The notes under the pieces were generated by a model that searched no databases, was not told the DNA's origin, and was given only the letters and a program-made list of their open reading frames with translations. A DNA stretch of 64,000 bases from Agrobacterium sp. a22-2 (lineage in GTDB: Bacteria; Pseudomonadota; Alphaproteobacteria; Rhizobiales; Rhizobiaceae): contig NZ_JAAXMM010000004.1 in the NCBI RefSeq assembly GCF_012276985.1, positions 248,001 through 312,000 of the forward strand, in the 5' to 3' direction. Positions within the stretch are counted from its first letter, which is position 1. Each line of letters starts with the position of its first letter. The position numbers and the translations under genes are program-made. Shown here piece by piece: positions 51,716 through 60,250 of this stretch.

Positions 51716-53671
51716 ATGATCCTGATCGAGGACAGGTTGCAGGCGGCAGAGGCGCATCGTCTGGAGGGGCGCAGCGAGAATGCGCTGCTGCTCTATCAGT
51801 CCGTTCTCGACATCAATCCCGCCAATATAGAGGCGATCAAGGGCGTTGCGGAGATCCAACTCGCTCAGGGCAATGTGGCCGAGGCTCTGGCGCTTGCCGC
51901 AAAGGCGGTTGCGCTGTCCAACTGCGACCTGGCGGCGCTGGCGCTTCTGGCGCAGGCCGCGCAACTCACCGGCGACGCGGTGAGAGAGGCGGCAGCGCTC
52001 GATCAGGCGGCACTCCTCGATCCCTTCGAACCGGTGACGATAAAGCTTCGAGCAGGCCTTGCGGCGCGCAACGGCGATCTCGTCACCGCCGAAAAAATCC
52101 TGGTCGATGCCCTGGCCGTTCATCCGCAGGAGATCGGGTTGATCGCCGCGCTGTCGCAGGTCTACATGGAGGCCGGTCTTGTTGGGGAAGCCCTCGAGCT
52201 TAGCCAGAAGGCGCTCGCGCTCAAGCCGCAGCAGCCGGACACTCTGATGCTGGCCGGCACCCAACTGGCAGCGCTCGGCGAGCATTCCCAGGCGCTCGGA
52301 CTGTTCGAGCAGGCCTTTCTGCTGGAGCCGGGCAATGTTCTGTTGATGGCCTGCCTTGCCGACTGCCATGCCGGCCTTGGCCAATTGAGCGAGGCGCATC
52401 GGATCGCGCAGCGGGTGATCGGTCTTCGCCCGGATTTCCTTCCGGGCTGGCGGGTCTTTAGCCGGGTCATGATCCTTCGTGGCGAGGCGGCAATCGGGCT
52501 GCGGGATCTGGCGACCGCCTGCCGCCAACATCCCGATCGTATCGAGGCGCTGATCGCCCTTGCCGACGGCTACCGCGCAGCCGGCGAACACCGGCAGGCG
52601 CTGGCGCTGCTGGATCCGCTCGCAAACCGGCTGGCCGGGCTGCCGGCACAACAGCGGCAGAGCGTCATCGCACTGCTGCGCGATTGCCGCCTGTCGCTCG
52701 GGCTGATCGAAGAGGCTGGTGCGTTGACGGCCGATGTCCGCCTCGGCCAGCCGGATTCCACCTTTGGCCTTCCAAACAACGAGCAGGAAGCCGTGGCAGC
52801 GATTGGCAGTGGGGCGGTGGCGCAGGCCTTTGCTGCGTTGCCGGTCATCATCGGCCCGGCCGTGCCCATCCTTGAGGCCCTGCCGCTGCTGCGTTTCTGC
52901 ACAGGCGGCGGCGATCGCAGGCGGCAGATCACGGGGCCGGCGGGTTTTGCTGATCTTGTCGATCTGGTGCCCGGAACAGTCTTCGCCATTGCCGAGGACG
53001 ACGATCCTCAGACTCAGACTGCCGGCATTCCACTGGCTGCGGTGCTGGCGCTGCCGGCAGACGTGCGCGGCGGTATCGAGCTGCCTGAGCCCTATATCGA
53101 AGCGCCGCAGGAGCGGCGCGCCATCTGGCAAGGCACATTTGCCGATCTGCCACGGCCGCTCGTCGCCATCGCCTGGAACGGTTCACGACCGGGCCTGCTG
53201 TTGGACGACCTGCGCCCGGCTCTTGACGGATTTTCCGGTACGCTGGTGTCTGTTGCCTGGGACGACAGCCGTCATCAACTGGCCTTCATGCCGGACATTC
53301 TCGACGCGGGCGTGCATTTCGGCGGATTGTCGGATCTCGCCGGTGTCCTGGCCGAGATCGATGCGATCATCGGGCCGGACGGCGTCGCCCTGCACATGGC
53401 CGGCGCCATGGGACGTCCGGGCGCAGTTCTGGTGCAGCCGAACGCTGCCTGGTACTGGCATGCCAAGGACGAATTTGCGCTGTGGTATCCATCGATCCGG
53501 GTTCTGCGGACGGGCAAGGTGGGGCATTGGTCGGCCGTTCTGGATGATGTTCGCCAAGGGCTTGTGGATTTCCTTGCCGCGCTGCCGGCCAGCGGAGCCG
53601 CGGTTCCGAAAGCGGAGGACGGTGCCCTGCGTCAACCGACCGATCCGCAAACCAGATGCGAGGTGGCTTGA
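51716..53671 (+). CDS. TPR protein with C-terminal glycosyltransferase-like (GT9/GT41) domain
   Basis: 651 aa from ATG 51716 (MILIEDRLQAAEAH). Residues about 1-330 form tetratricopeptide repeats (LLLYQSVLDINPANIEAIKGVAEIQLAQG, then ALELSQKALALKPQQPDTL). The C-terminal third resembles the end of TPR-linked glycosyltransferases: VAIAWNG near residue 486, IDAIIGPDGVALHMAGAMGRPGAVLV, FALWYPSIRVLR and HWSAVLDDVRQGL. Residues matching the usual SVDTAVAHLAGA loop are partly changed to GPDGVALHMAGA, so activity is uncertain. It lies at the end of the spike operon. It may modify or scaffold spike proteins. Confidence 0.78.
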   Translation: MILIEDRLQAAEAHRLEGRSENALLLYQSVLDINPANIEAIKGVAEIQLAQGNVAEALALAAKAVALSNCDLAALALLAQAAQLTGDAVREAAALDQAALLDPFEPVTIKLRAGLAARNGDLVTAEKILVDALAVHPQEIGLIAALSQVYMEAGLVGEALELSQKALALKPQQPDTLMLAGTQLAALGEHSQALGLFEQAFLLEPGNVLLMACLADCHAGLGQLSEAHRIAQRVIGLRPDFLPGWRVFSRVMILRGEAAIGLRDLATACRQHPDRIEALIALADGYRAAGEHRQALALLDPLANRLAGLPAQQRQSVIALLRDCRLSLGLIEEAGALTADVRLGQPDSTFGLPNNEQEAVAAIGSGAVAQAFAALPVIIGPAVPILEALPLLRFCTGGGDRRRQITGPAGFADLVDLVPGTVFAIAEDDDPQTQTAGIPLAAVLALPADVRGGIELPEPYIEAPQERRAIWQGTFADLPRPLVAIAWNGSRPGLLLDDLRPALDGFSGTLVSVAWDDSRHQLAFMPDILDAGVHFGGLSDLAGVLAEIDAIIGPDGVALHMAGAMGRPGAVLVQPNAAWYWHAKDEFALWYPSIRVLRTGKVGHWSAVLDDVRQGLVDFLAALPASGAAVPKAEDGALRQPTDPQTRCEVA

Positions 53672-54034
53672 ATGGCATCCTGGCGACCTGCCATACGCGA
53701 GACCGACCCCTTGCGTGCCGCTCTTCTGGACTATCTGCGGGCGCGCGCCGCGCGGGTCTTTCTGGAGGCGAGTGCCGGGGTGCAGCCGCTTGGGCGGGCA
53801 ACCACGGTCACCAGCGACGGACAGCAGCTCGTCATCGACCTGACAGTGGCCCCCGAGCGTGCCGCGACGGTGGCAAACCGCGCCGCCCTGATCTTCGCAG
53901 TCGCCGGCCACGCCGCGAATCGCGAGGCCGGATACCAGGTGCAGGGCCGTATCGTGCTGGATCGAAAGACGCTGGCCTTCCTGTCGATCGAGGTCTCGGT
54001 CGAGTTTCTCGGGCCGCCTTCGTCCCAATACTGA
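53672..54034 (+). CDS. Hypothetical small protein at the end of the spike operon
   Basis: 120 aa, not recognised. The ATG follows the stop of the TPR gene directly (TGA then ATG), so it is translated in the same operon. It starts with a helix (DPLRAALLDYLRARAARVFLEA) and continues with beta strands alternating with Ala-rich helices (QLVIDLTVAPERAATVANRAALIFAVAG), ending in a strand FLSIEVSVEFLGPP. There is no signal peptide. An assembly factor or immunity-type protein are possible, but nothing decides between them. Confidence 0.65.
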   Translation: MASWRPAIRETDPLRAALLDYLRARAARVFLEASAGVQPLGRATTVTSDGQQLVIDLTVAPERAATVANRAALIFAVAGHAANREAGYQVQGRIVLDRKTLAFLSIEVSVEFLGPPSSQY

Positions 54035-54181
54035 TCATGAATGGGAATTGGGCAAGCATTTCGTTGTTGGAAAGGACCAGATTCGGTCTATCCGCTAGAC
54101 AATTTCCGATAGTCATGGAACCTTCAATGGGCGATGCTAAAGCTCGCCAATCGCGTTTCTTTCAGGATAGGGCAGCTTGAT

Positions 54182-54970
54182 ATGCGCATAGGCTTGCGCG
54201 TCTACATTTACAGTATGTTCGTGATCATGGCGGCCTTGGCTCTTTTGGGGCTGATGAGCATCGTCAAGTACGAGAACATCCTTACGAATACGCTGGCCAA
54301 ACGGCTGACGATCGTGACCGAAGATACGCGGGCATCGGCAGAAAAGGCCGGGAGCCTTGGCGTGTCGCTGAAAGCACTGGCGCAGCAGAACGGCGGCCCC
54401 GTCGACGTCGCCTCGCAGCTGCTGCCGGAGGATGTGCGCGTCGTCGTGTTGGACCCGCGCGGCGAGGTCATCGCCGTGCCGGGCCGCGACAGTTCGCTGC
54501 CAGTGGCCGCCGAACCGCTGATCGGCAAGATAGCCGCCAAGCAGACCAACTGGCATATGCGCGAAGGCGGTTACCTGATCGCCGGCAGCACCGTGATCAA
54601 CTCGTTCGGAGAGCCGGAAGGCGCGATCATTGCCTTGCAGCCCGATCAGATCATCGACCAGCGCGATACGGCTATGTTGCGCCGCATCACCAGCTTCTCG
54701 TTCCTGACGCTGGTGCCGATCGCCATCATTGCGGCGATCGTGGTGTTCATCAGCCTGCGTCCGCTCGGCCATTCGATCCACGCCATGCGTTCGGTAGTCG
54801 AGGAGCAGGATGCCGCCCAGATTTCCCGGGTGCATGGGCCTTTGGCGCCGACGTTGCACTGGTTCGGGCGGATCTTCGGCGATCTGGAAGAACAGCGCGA
54901 CCAGGCCGTGAAAGCCTTGAACGAAATCGAGGCCCTTGCATCGACCGAGGGTAAGCGCGATGGCAAATGA
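54182..54970 (+). CDS. Two-TM membrane sensor-like protein with HAMP-like segment and no output domain
   Basis: 262 aa from ATG 54182 (MRIGLRVYIYSMF), chosen for AGGG 9 nt upstream rather than ATG 54134. A first membrane helix (residues about 9-30) leads to a periplasmic domain of about 145 residues containing VRVVVLDPRGEVIAVPG, a PAS/Cache-like strand pattern, then a second helix (about 180-203) and a HAMP-like and coiled segment (RPLGHSIHAMRSVVEEQD) with nothing after it. It overlaps the next gene by 11 nt. It looks like a regulatory partner for the following sensor-transporter. Confidence 0.75.
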   Translation: MRIGLRVYIYSMFVIMAALALLGLMSIVKYENILTNTLAKRLTIVTEDTRASAEKAGSLGVSLKALAQQNGGPVDVASQLLPEDVRVVVLDPRGEVIAVPGRDSSLPVAAEPLIGKIAAKQTNWHMREGGYLIAGSTVINSFGEPEGAIIALQPDQIIDQRDTAMLRRITSFSFLTLVPIAIIAAIVVFISLRPLGHSIHAMRSVVEEQDAAQISRVHGPLAPTLHWFGRIFGDLEEQRDQAVKALNEIEALASTEGKRDGK

Positions 54971-57098
54971 TACCGAAAGCATGACCGGCAGCGAGAAGCT
55001 CGTCGACAGTGCGGCGCAAAGAATTACGCGACATATCGGCATATCGATCGCGCTGCTCGTCGTCTTGGCGAGCTGCATCCTGTTTGTCCTGACCATTCAG
55101 GCCTTCCAGAAGGATCTGGAGCCGGATATCCGGGCTGCCAGCACCCAGGTGGCCCGCTCGGTCACCAACACCCTCGATTTCGCAGCCGAACTCGATATCC
55201 CGGTGCGTGAGCTGAGAGGCGTCGATCAGTTGTTCGATCTGACGATCGCCCAGAATCCGCAGATCCAGTCGCTGGCGCTGGTTTCTCCCGATGGGTCTCT
55301 GCTGGCGGCTGCCGGCCGAAACGCTGCCACGCCATCCGAAGACATGACAACCGGTTCCGAGCCGGTCGCGGCAGTGCGCGAGGATGGCCTGAGCCAGTTC
55401 CTGTTCGACAGTGCCGAAGGGGTGCTCGGGCTGTTTTCCACCACCGTGCCGGTCCTCGAAGAGCCGATCATGAAGGACGGCGCGCTGTTCGGGACGCTCA
55501 AGGTCGAAGTGGCCAAGGATTTCATCAACGGCCAGTTCCGCGACATTCTGTTCGACATGGTGGTGATCCTGATCGTCTCGCTGCTGGTGGCCTTCGAAAT
55601 CATGACGGCCTTCATTCTCTTCCATATCGTCACGCCGATCCGGCGGCTGATCTTCCTGGTCGTCAATGGCGCGCATGGACGGTTCGACACCTATATCGTG
55701 CCGAAGAACGACGACGAGATCGGCCAGATCACCCGGCGGGTATCCGATGTGGTGATCGCCCTGCATCGCCGTTTCGTCACCATCATGTCGTCGCTGTCGA
55801 GTGCGGCCCCTGCGGTGCGCAGCCAGCTCGATCTGGCCTCGTCGCGGTTCAGCCTCAGCGCGGAAGGCCCGAAGCGCCTGTTCATCGGCAGTTTCGTCGA
55901 TGTCCGGGTGCCGCTTTTCCTGTTCAGCTTTGCCGACGAATTGCAGAAATCCTGGCTGCCGCTCTATGCCAGGAGCCTGGCTGGACCGAATTCCTATCTG
56001 TCGCAGGAAGTCGTGGTCGGTCTGCCGATCTCGGTCTATATGGGCACGATTGCCATAGCCACGCCGTTTGCGGCGCGCTGGGCCGACCAGTATGGCGCGC
56101 GGCTGATGTTCCTGATCGGCCTGTTCCCGGCGGTGGTCGGCTACGTTCTTTGCGCGTTGGCGCCGGACGCGCTTTTCCTGGTGCTGGGACGAGGTGTCAC
56201 GGCTTTCGGCTATGCGATCATCACCATTTCCTGCCAGGGTTATATCGCAGCCATTGCCACGAGCGAGAACCGCGGCCGGGCCATGGCGATGTTCGTCGGC
56301 GTGCTGATGAGCGCCACGATGTGCGGCACGGCGATCGGCGGCGTGCTGGCCGATCGCGTCGGCTATCGCGCCGTGTTCTGGATTTCCGTCGGGTTGTCGC
56401 TGGCGGCCGGCCTGCTGGCGCGGTCGATGCTGATCTCGGAACTGGCGGCCGACAGGTCGCCGAAGATGAGCCTGCTGCGCGGCATCAAGGCTCTGGCGCA
56501 GAACACCCGCTATTCCGCGATGATCCTGCTGGCCGCCATTCCTTCGAAGATCCTGCTGACCGGATTCCTGTTCTATCTGGTGCCGCTCTATCTCTCGAGC
56601 CTCGGATCCAACGAGGCGGAAATCGGCCGGGTCATGCTGCTCTATTCGCTGACCATCATCCTGTTCGGATCGGCGAGCGGTCGCATCGTCGACTGGCTGG
56701 GCCGCACCGGCTTCATGCTGGCCCTGGGTGGCGTGCTGTCGGCGGTCGGGCTGGTTGCCTTCTATGAGTGGCAGAACATCTGGTCCGTGGTATTGATGGT
56801 TTTCGTCATGGGGCTTGGCCATTCGGTGACCAAGAGCCCGCAGATTGCCTATGCGTTAGAAATTGCCGAGGAGGAGAGCGTGCGGATCGGGCGGACCACC
56901 GTTCTTGGCGTGCTGCGCACCACGGAGCGTATCGGTAGCGTGCTGGGGCCGATGCTGGCCGCCTTCCTGGTGCTGCAGTTCGGCTTCCAGCAGGCGATCC
57001 TTGGCATCGGCCTGGGGATCGTGGCAACGTCGGCGCTGTTCTACATCATCATCGCCCGCGAAGGGGCGAGCGGTGCGAAGACCGCATTGCCGAGCTAG
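54960..57098 (+). CDS. Sensor-HAMP-MFS transporter fusion protein
   Basis: 712 aa. Residues 26-48 form a membrane helix, 49-199 a periplasmic sensor region (QSLALVSPDGSLLAAAG is PAS/Cache-like), 200-223 a second helix, 224-280 a HAMP-like domain (TPIRRLIFLVVNGAHG, then DDEIGQITRRVSDVV). Residues about 306-705 are a complete 12-helix major facilitator transporter with motif A-like RWADQYGARLMF. The whole frame is continuous with normal codon use, so this is not an assembly fusion. The ATG at 54960 overlaps the preceding stop. Sensing linked to transport, or a transporter used as a receptor, is the likely role. Confidence 0.85.
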   Translation: MANDTESMTGSEKLVDSAAQRITRHIGISIALLVVLASCILFVLTIQAFQKDLEPDIRAASTQVARSVTNTLDFAAELDIPVRELRGVDQLFDLTIAQNPQIQSLALVSPDGSLLAAAGRNAATPSEDMTTGSEPVAAVREDGLSQFLFDSAEGVLGLFSTTVPVLEEPIMKDGALFGTLKVEVAKDFINGQFRDILFDMVVILIVSLLVAFEIMTAFILFHIVTPIRRLIFLVVNGAHGRFDTYIVPKNDDEIGQITRRVSDVVIALHRRFVTIMSSLSSAAPAVRSQLDLASSRFSLSAEGPKRLFIGSFVDVRVPLFLFSFADELQKSWLPLYARSLAGPNSYLSQEVVVGLPISVYMGTIAIATPFAARWADQYGARLMFLIGLFPAVVGYVLCALAPDALFLVLGRGVTAFGYAIITISCQGYIAAIATSENRGRAMAMFVGVLMSATMCGTAIGGVLADRVGYRAVFWISVGLSLAAGLLARSMLISELAADRSPKMSLLRGIKALAQNTRYSAMILLAAIPSKILLTGFLFYLVPLYLSSLGSNEAEIGRVMLLYSLTIILFGSASGRIVDWLGRTGFMLALGGVLSAVGLVAFYEWQNIWSVVLMVFVMGLGHSVTKSPQIAYALEIAEEESVRIGRTTVLGVLRTTERIGSVLGPMLAAFLVLQFGFQQAILGIGLGIVATSALFYIIIAREGASGAKTALPS

Positions 57099-57108
57099 GA
57101 AGACCGTC

Positions 57109-58158
57109 ATGAAGCGTATTATGTCCAATTTCTTGCGACGGGCGGCAGGCGGTCTGTGCGTCCTGATGCTGACTCTTGCCCCTGCCGCGCAAGCGCAGCA
57201 GGCGACGGGCACGCCGGACAAGCGGTTTACCATCTACATGGCGGCCTGGCGCGGCTGCGAAGAGGCCTGCCAGGGCTTCATCGACTATGTCAAGGAAAGC
57301 GGCATGCCGGCCGATGTGGTGATCCGGGATGCCAAGACCGACAAGACCGTCCTGCCGGACTTCGTCCGGGAGGTAAAGGAAATGCGTCCGGACCTGGTCG
57401 TCACCTGGGGAACGACCGTCACGGCGCAGATGATCGGTCCCTACGATGCTGCCGACAGTTCGAAATATATCGGCGATATCCCGAGCATCTTCATGATCGT
57501 CGCCGATCCGGTCGAGGCGAAGATCGCCAAGTCCTTCGAATCCTCCGGGCGCGAATTCGTCAGCGGCACGCGCAACCGCGTGCCGGAAATCATCCAGCTG
57601 AAGGCCATGCTGGAATACCGTCCGTTCAAGCGTTTCGGCATCATCTACAACGAAAACGAGTTGAACTCGAAGCTCAATGCCGATGTCGTCAAGCGGGCGG
57701 CGGATGAATTGGGTCTCGACCTCGTCATGCTGCCGATGCCGCTTCACAACGGCGAGCCCGATGCCAATGATATTCCCGACCTGATCCAGGAAGCAGCCGA
57801 CCGCGGCGTCGAGTTCCTCTATATCGGCAGCAGTTCGTTCATCAGCGTCAATGCCGACATCTACACCCAGACGGCGGTCAAGCTCGGCATTCCCGTGGCG
57901 TCGAGCTATGAAACGTCGGTCACGGAAAGTTCCGGCCTACTGGCGATCGCCTCGAAATACGGCATGGTCGGACGGCTGGCCGGCTACCAGGCCAAGCGAA
58001 TCCTGGTCGACGGCATCAAGCCGATCGACCTGCCGATCGCAGCCCTCGACCGCCACTCCTATATCATCAACATCAAGACGGCGGCCGAGTTGAAACTCTA
58101 CCCGCCGATGACGCTGCTCAGCTATGCCGAGATCGTCAACCAGCGCGGTGAAAACTGA
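57109..58158 (+). CDS. Periplasmic ABC-type solute-binding protein (ABC_sub_bind/TrpX-like), orphan
   Basis: 349 aa with a signal peptide (MKRIMSNFLRRAAGG, hydrophobic core, cleavage near AQAQQA). The mature protein has the two-lobed substrate-binding fold of the ABC_sub_bind family: RPDLVVTWGTTVTAQMIG, IPSIFMIVADPVEAKI, FGIIYNENELNSK, VEFLYIGSSSFISVNADIYTQTA. No permease or ATPase gene accompanies it. It is embedded between the sensor-MFS gene and the polytopic protein gene, so it more likely presents a ligand to a sensor than to an importer. AGGA precedes the ATG. Confidence 0.85.
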   Translation: MKRIMSNFLRRAAGGLCVLMLTLAPAAQAQQATGTPDKRFTIYMAAWRGCEEACQGFIDYVKESGMPADVVIRDAKTDKTVLPDFVREVKEMRPDLVVTWGTTVTAQMIGPYDAADSSKYIGDIPSIFMIVADPVEAKIAKSFESSGREFVSGTRNRVPEIIQLKAMLEYRPFKRFGIIYNENELNSKLNADVVKRAADELGLDLVMLPMPLHNGEPDANDIPDLIQEAADRGVEFLYIGSSSFISVNADIYTQTAVKLGIPVASSYETSVTESSGLLAIASKYGMVGRLAGYQAKRILVDGIKPIDLPIAALDRHSYIINIKTAAELKLYPPMTLLSYAEIVNQRGEN

Positions 58159-58162
58159 TCCG

Positions 58163-60250
58163 ATGAGCGACGAACCGGGCCGCAGCCAGAGTGCCTTGTC
58201 GCGGCTGGCGTTTTTCGTTGCGGTCGTGGCCTTGTCGGGCCTGTCGCTGCTGGCGCTGACGGCAATCGGCAACCGGCTTCTGGAAATCCGGCTGATCCAG
58301 AGCCTTGATTCGGTCGCGGACAGCTTTGTCGACAATGTCGAGGCCTCGCTCGATTTCGGCCTGCCGATCAACGGGCCGGGCGGCGTGGAGGAGGCTCTGC
58401 AGCCGCCGGACGGTCTTTCTACCGGCCCGGACGCGCTGACCCTGACGCTCGACAAGCTGACCTCCGGGGACGGCGGCAAGGCTCCGGCCACCGGCGAGAC
58501 CCGTCTGACCGGGGAGCATGCGGTGGTTGCCGAACGGTCCGTCCTCGACAGTCATGGCGAAGTTTCGGCCTTTCTTGTCGTCAAGCGGTCGACGGCGGGG
58601 ATCGATCACGCATCCGAGCTTCGTGGCCGGATCCTTGCGATTTGTCTGGCCGTTTTTGCCGCCGTGACAGGGCTGCTGCTGTTCTTCCTGAAGCCGTCGC
58701 GCGTTCTTCTTCTGCCGGCCATCCTATTCCTTCCCGCGACACTGGCGCTGTCGGCAAGTTTCGGGCTGCAATCGACAAGCATCGCCCGGCAGGTTGCCGT
58801 TCTGGCGGTCGCCGATACCGGCAGCGACCTTGGCCGCGCCGCGCAACTGGGCATTTCCTTCGGCAATCTCGTCGGCATGCAGGACTATCTAAAGCAGCAG
58901 GTGGGCACCAATCCGGCGATCGACCGGATCGAGGTCAAAGGGCCCGGTGGCGTTCTCTATAAGGCCGGAACAGAGACGCTTGGATCGAGTGTAGCCGAAA
59001 TGCTGTCAGTCCTGCCGTTTTCCGGCTTCGTCGATCTGACCGTCGGGCATGCCGTGTCCGAGGAGATCAGCGTGCGGGCCACCGCCAACATTCAGCCGAT
59101 CCTTGCCGATCTCTCCGTCCTGCTGCTGGCCGCATTCGTGTTGTGGTTCTGCTGCGGAGCCCTGTTGCAGGGCGTATGGGGCGAAAAGGCAAGACATGAC
59201 CGCATGAGTGCCGGTCCCTTTCTCGCCCCGGCTCTGCTTTTCCTTCTGCTGTTCCTGTCCACCCTCGGATCGCCTGGCGGCAGCGAGATCGCGCCTGCCA
59301 CGGGGTTTGCAGCACTGGCTGCGGCATTTGCCGTGGGGTTGCTGGTGCCGGCCCGACTGGTGGCGCCGGCGCTCGTTGTGGGCGCGCTGGGCACGCTTTA
59401 CGGCCTGTTCGGCAATGGCGCTGCGCTGCTGCTCGGAGCGGGCCTCGTGGCCGGCACAGGCTATGCTGCGACGGGTCTGCATCTGCGCCCGCTGCATCTG
59501 GCGGCAGCCCTTCTGCCGTCGATCGGCCTGTTATGGGTCTCCTATCTCAAGCTGATGCCTAGTGTCCCGTTCGGCGCCATCCTGTGCGTCGCACTCACGC
59601 TGGTTCTAGCGATGCTGGCCGGTTTCGGTCGGATGGGCCGGCCGACGGCCTCCCGTTCCATTTCCTTGCCGGTCGCTGCCATGCTGGGAGGAGCATGGAT
59701 GTGGGTGTGCCTGTTCGTCATGCAATGCGCCGGTTTTCTGTTGCTGGCGATCGCTGCAACTCATGTCGGCGCCGACGGCCGCGAGCCTTCGCTCGCCTCC
59801 GCCTATCTGCTGCTGGGCGTGGTTCTCTATATCGGTGGAAACCTGGCGGCCGGCCTTTTGGGCAAGGCGGCGCGGCTACGATGGATCCTGTTCGAAATCA
59901 GCGTTCTCGTCGTGGTGCTGCTCATCGGTGCGGCCTATGTCGGCAACGGCGATTTGGCCCTCAACACGGCCTTGGCGGCCGCGCTGATGGGGGCCATCGC
60001 GCGCTGGTCTGCGGAACTGCCGTTTCTGGCGGCGCGCAACCGGCTGAGCGGCGCATTGGCAACCGCCATCGAATTGCTCGGCCTGGTGACGGCGCTGGCG
60101 ATCGCTGGTTGGCTGAGTGCGCCTGCCTCTGCCGCCTTGCCGGCCACCTTGACCTACCTGGTCATGCTGTCGCCCTTAGCTTTCGCCATGATCGCCGGGA
60201 TCAGGACGCAGCCGCGCCGTTCCGCGGAAGAGGCGGGACATGGCGCTTAG
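58163..60250 (+). CDS. Large polytopic membrane protein of unknown function with extracytoplasmic domain
   Basis: 695 aa. One N-terminal helix (about 14-36) and a periplasmic stretch to about 150 are followed by helices near 157-175 and 179-198, a second extracytoplasmic segment of about 110 residues (LDLGRAAQLGISFGNLVGMQDYL-type, then VEVKGPGGVLYKAG), and a C-terminal block of about 12 membrane helices. The extracytoplasmic pattern resembles that of the neighbouring sensors. I do not recognise the membrane block as a known transporter. It overlaps the SpoIIE-type gene by 11 nt, implying tight coupling to it. Confidence 0.72.
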   Translation: MSDEPGRSQSALSRLAFFVAVVALSGLSLLALTAIGNRLLEIRLIQSLDSVADSFVDNVEASLDFGLPINGPGGVEEALQPPDGLSTGPDALTLTLDKLTSGDGGKAPATGETRLTGEHAVVAERSVLDSHGEVSAFLVVKRSTAGIDHASELRGRILAICLAVFAAVTGLLLFFLKPSRVLLLPAILFLPATLALSASFGLQSTSIARQVAVLAVADTGSDLGRAAQLGISFGNLVGMQDYLKQQVGTNPAIDRIEVKGPGGVLYKAGTETLGSSVAEMLSVLPFSGFVDLTVGHAVSEEISVRATANIQPILADLSVLLLAAFVLWFCCGALLQGVWGEKARHDRMSAGPFLAPALLFLLLFLSTLGSPGGSEIAPATGFAALAAAFAVGLLVPARLVAPALVVGALGTLYGLFGNGAALLLGAGLVAGTGYAATGLHLRPLHLAAALLPSIGLLWVSYLKLMPSVPFGAILCVALTLVLAMLAGFGRMGRPTASRSISLPVAAMLGGAWMWVCLFVMQCAGFLLLAIAATHVGADGREPSLASAYLLLGVVLYIGGNLAAGLLGKAARLRWILFEISVLVVVLLIGAAYVGNGDLALNTALAAALMGAIARWSAELPFLAARNRLSGALATAIELLGLVTALAIAGWLSAPASAALPATLTYLVMLSPLAFAMIAGIRTQPRRSAEEAGHGA

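Noticed and set aside
54960..57098. Artefactual fusion of a sensor gene and an MFS gene
   Set aside because: The frame is continuous without stop or composition break at the junction (residues 280-306), and no internal ribosome site with a start codon is evident there.
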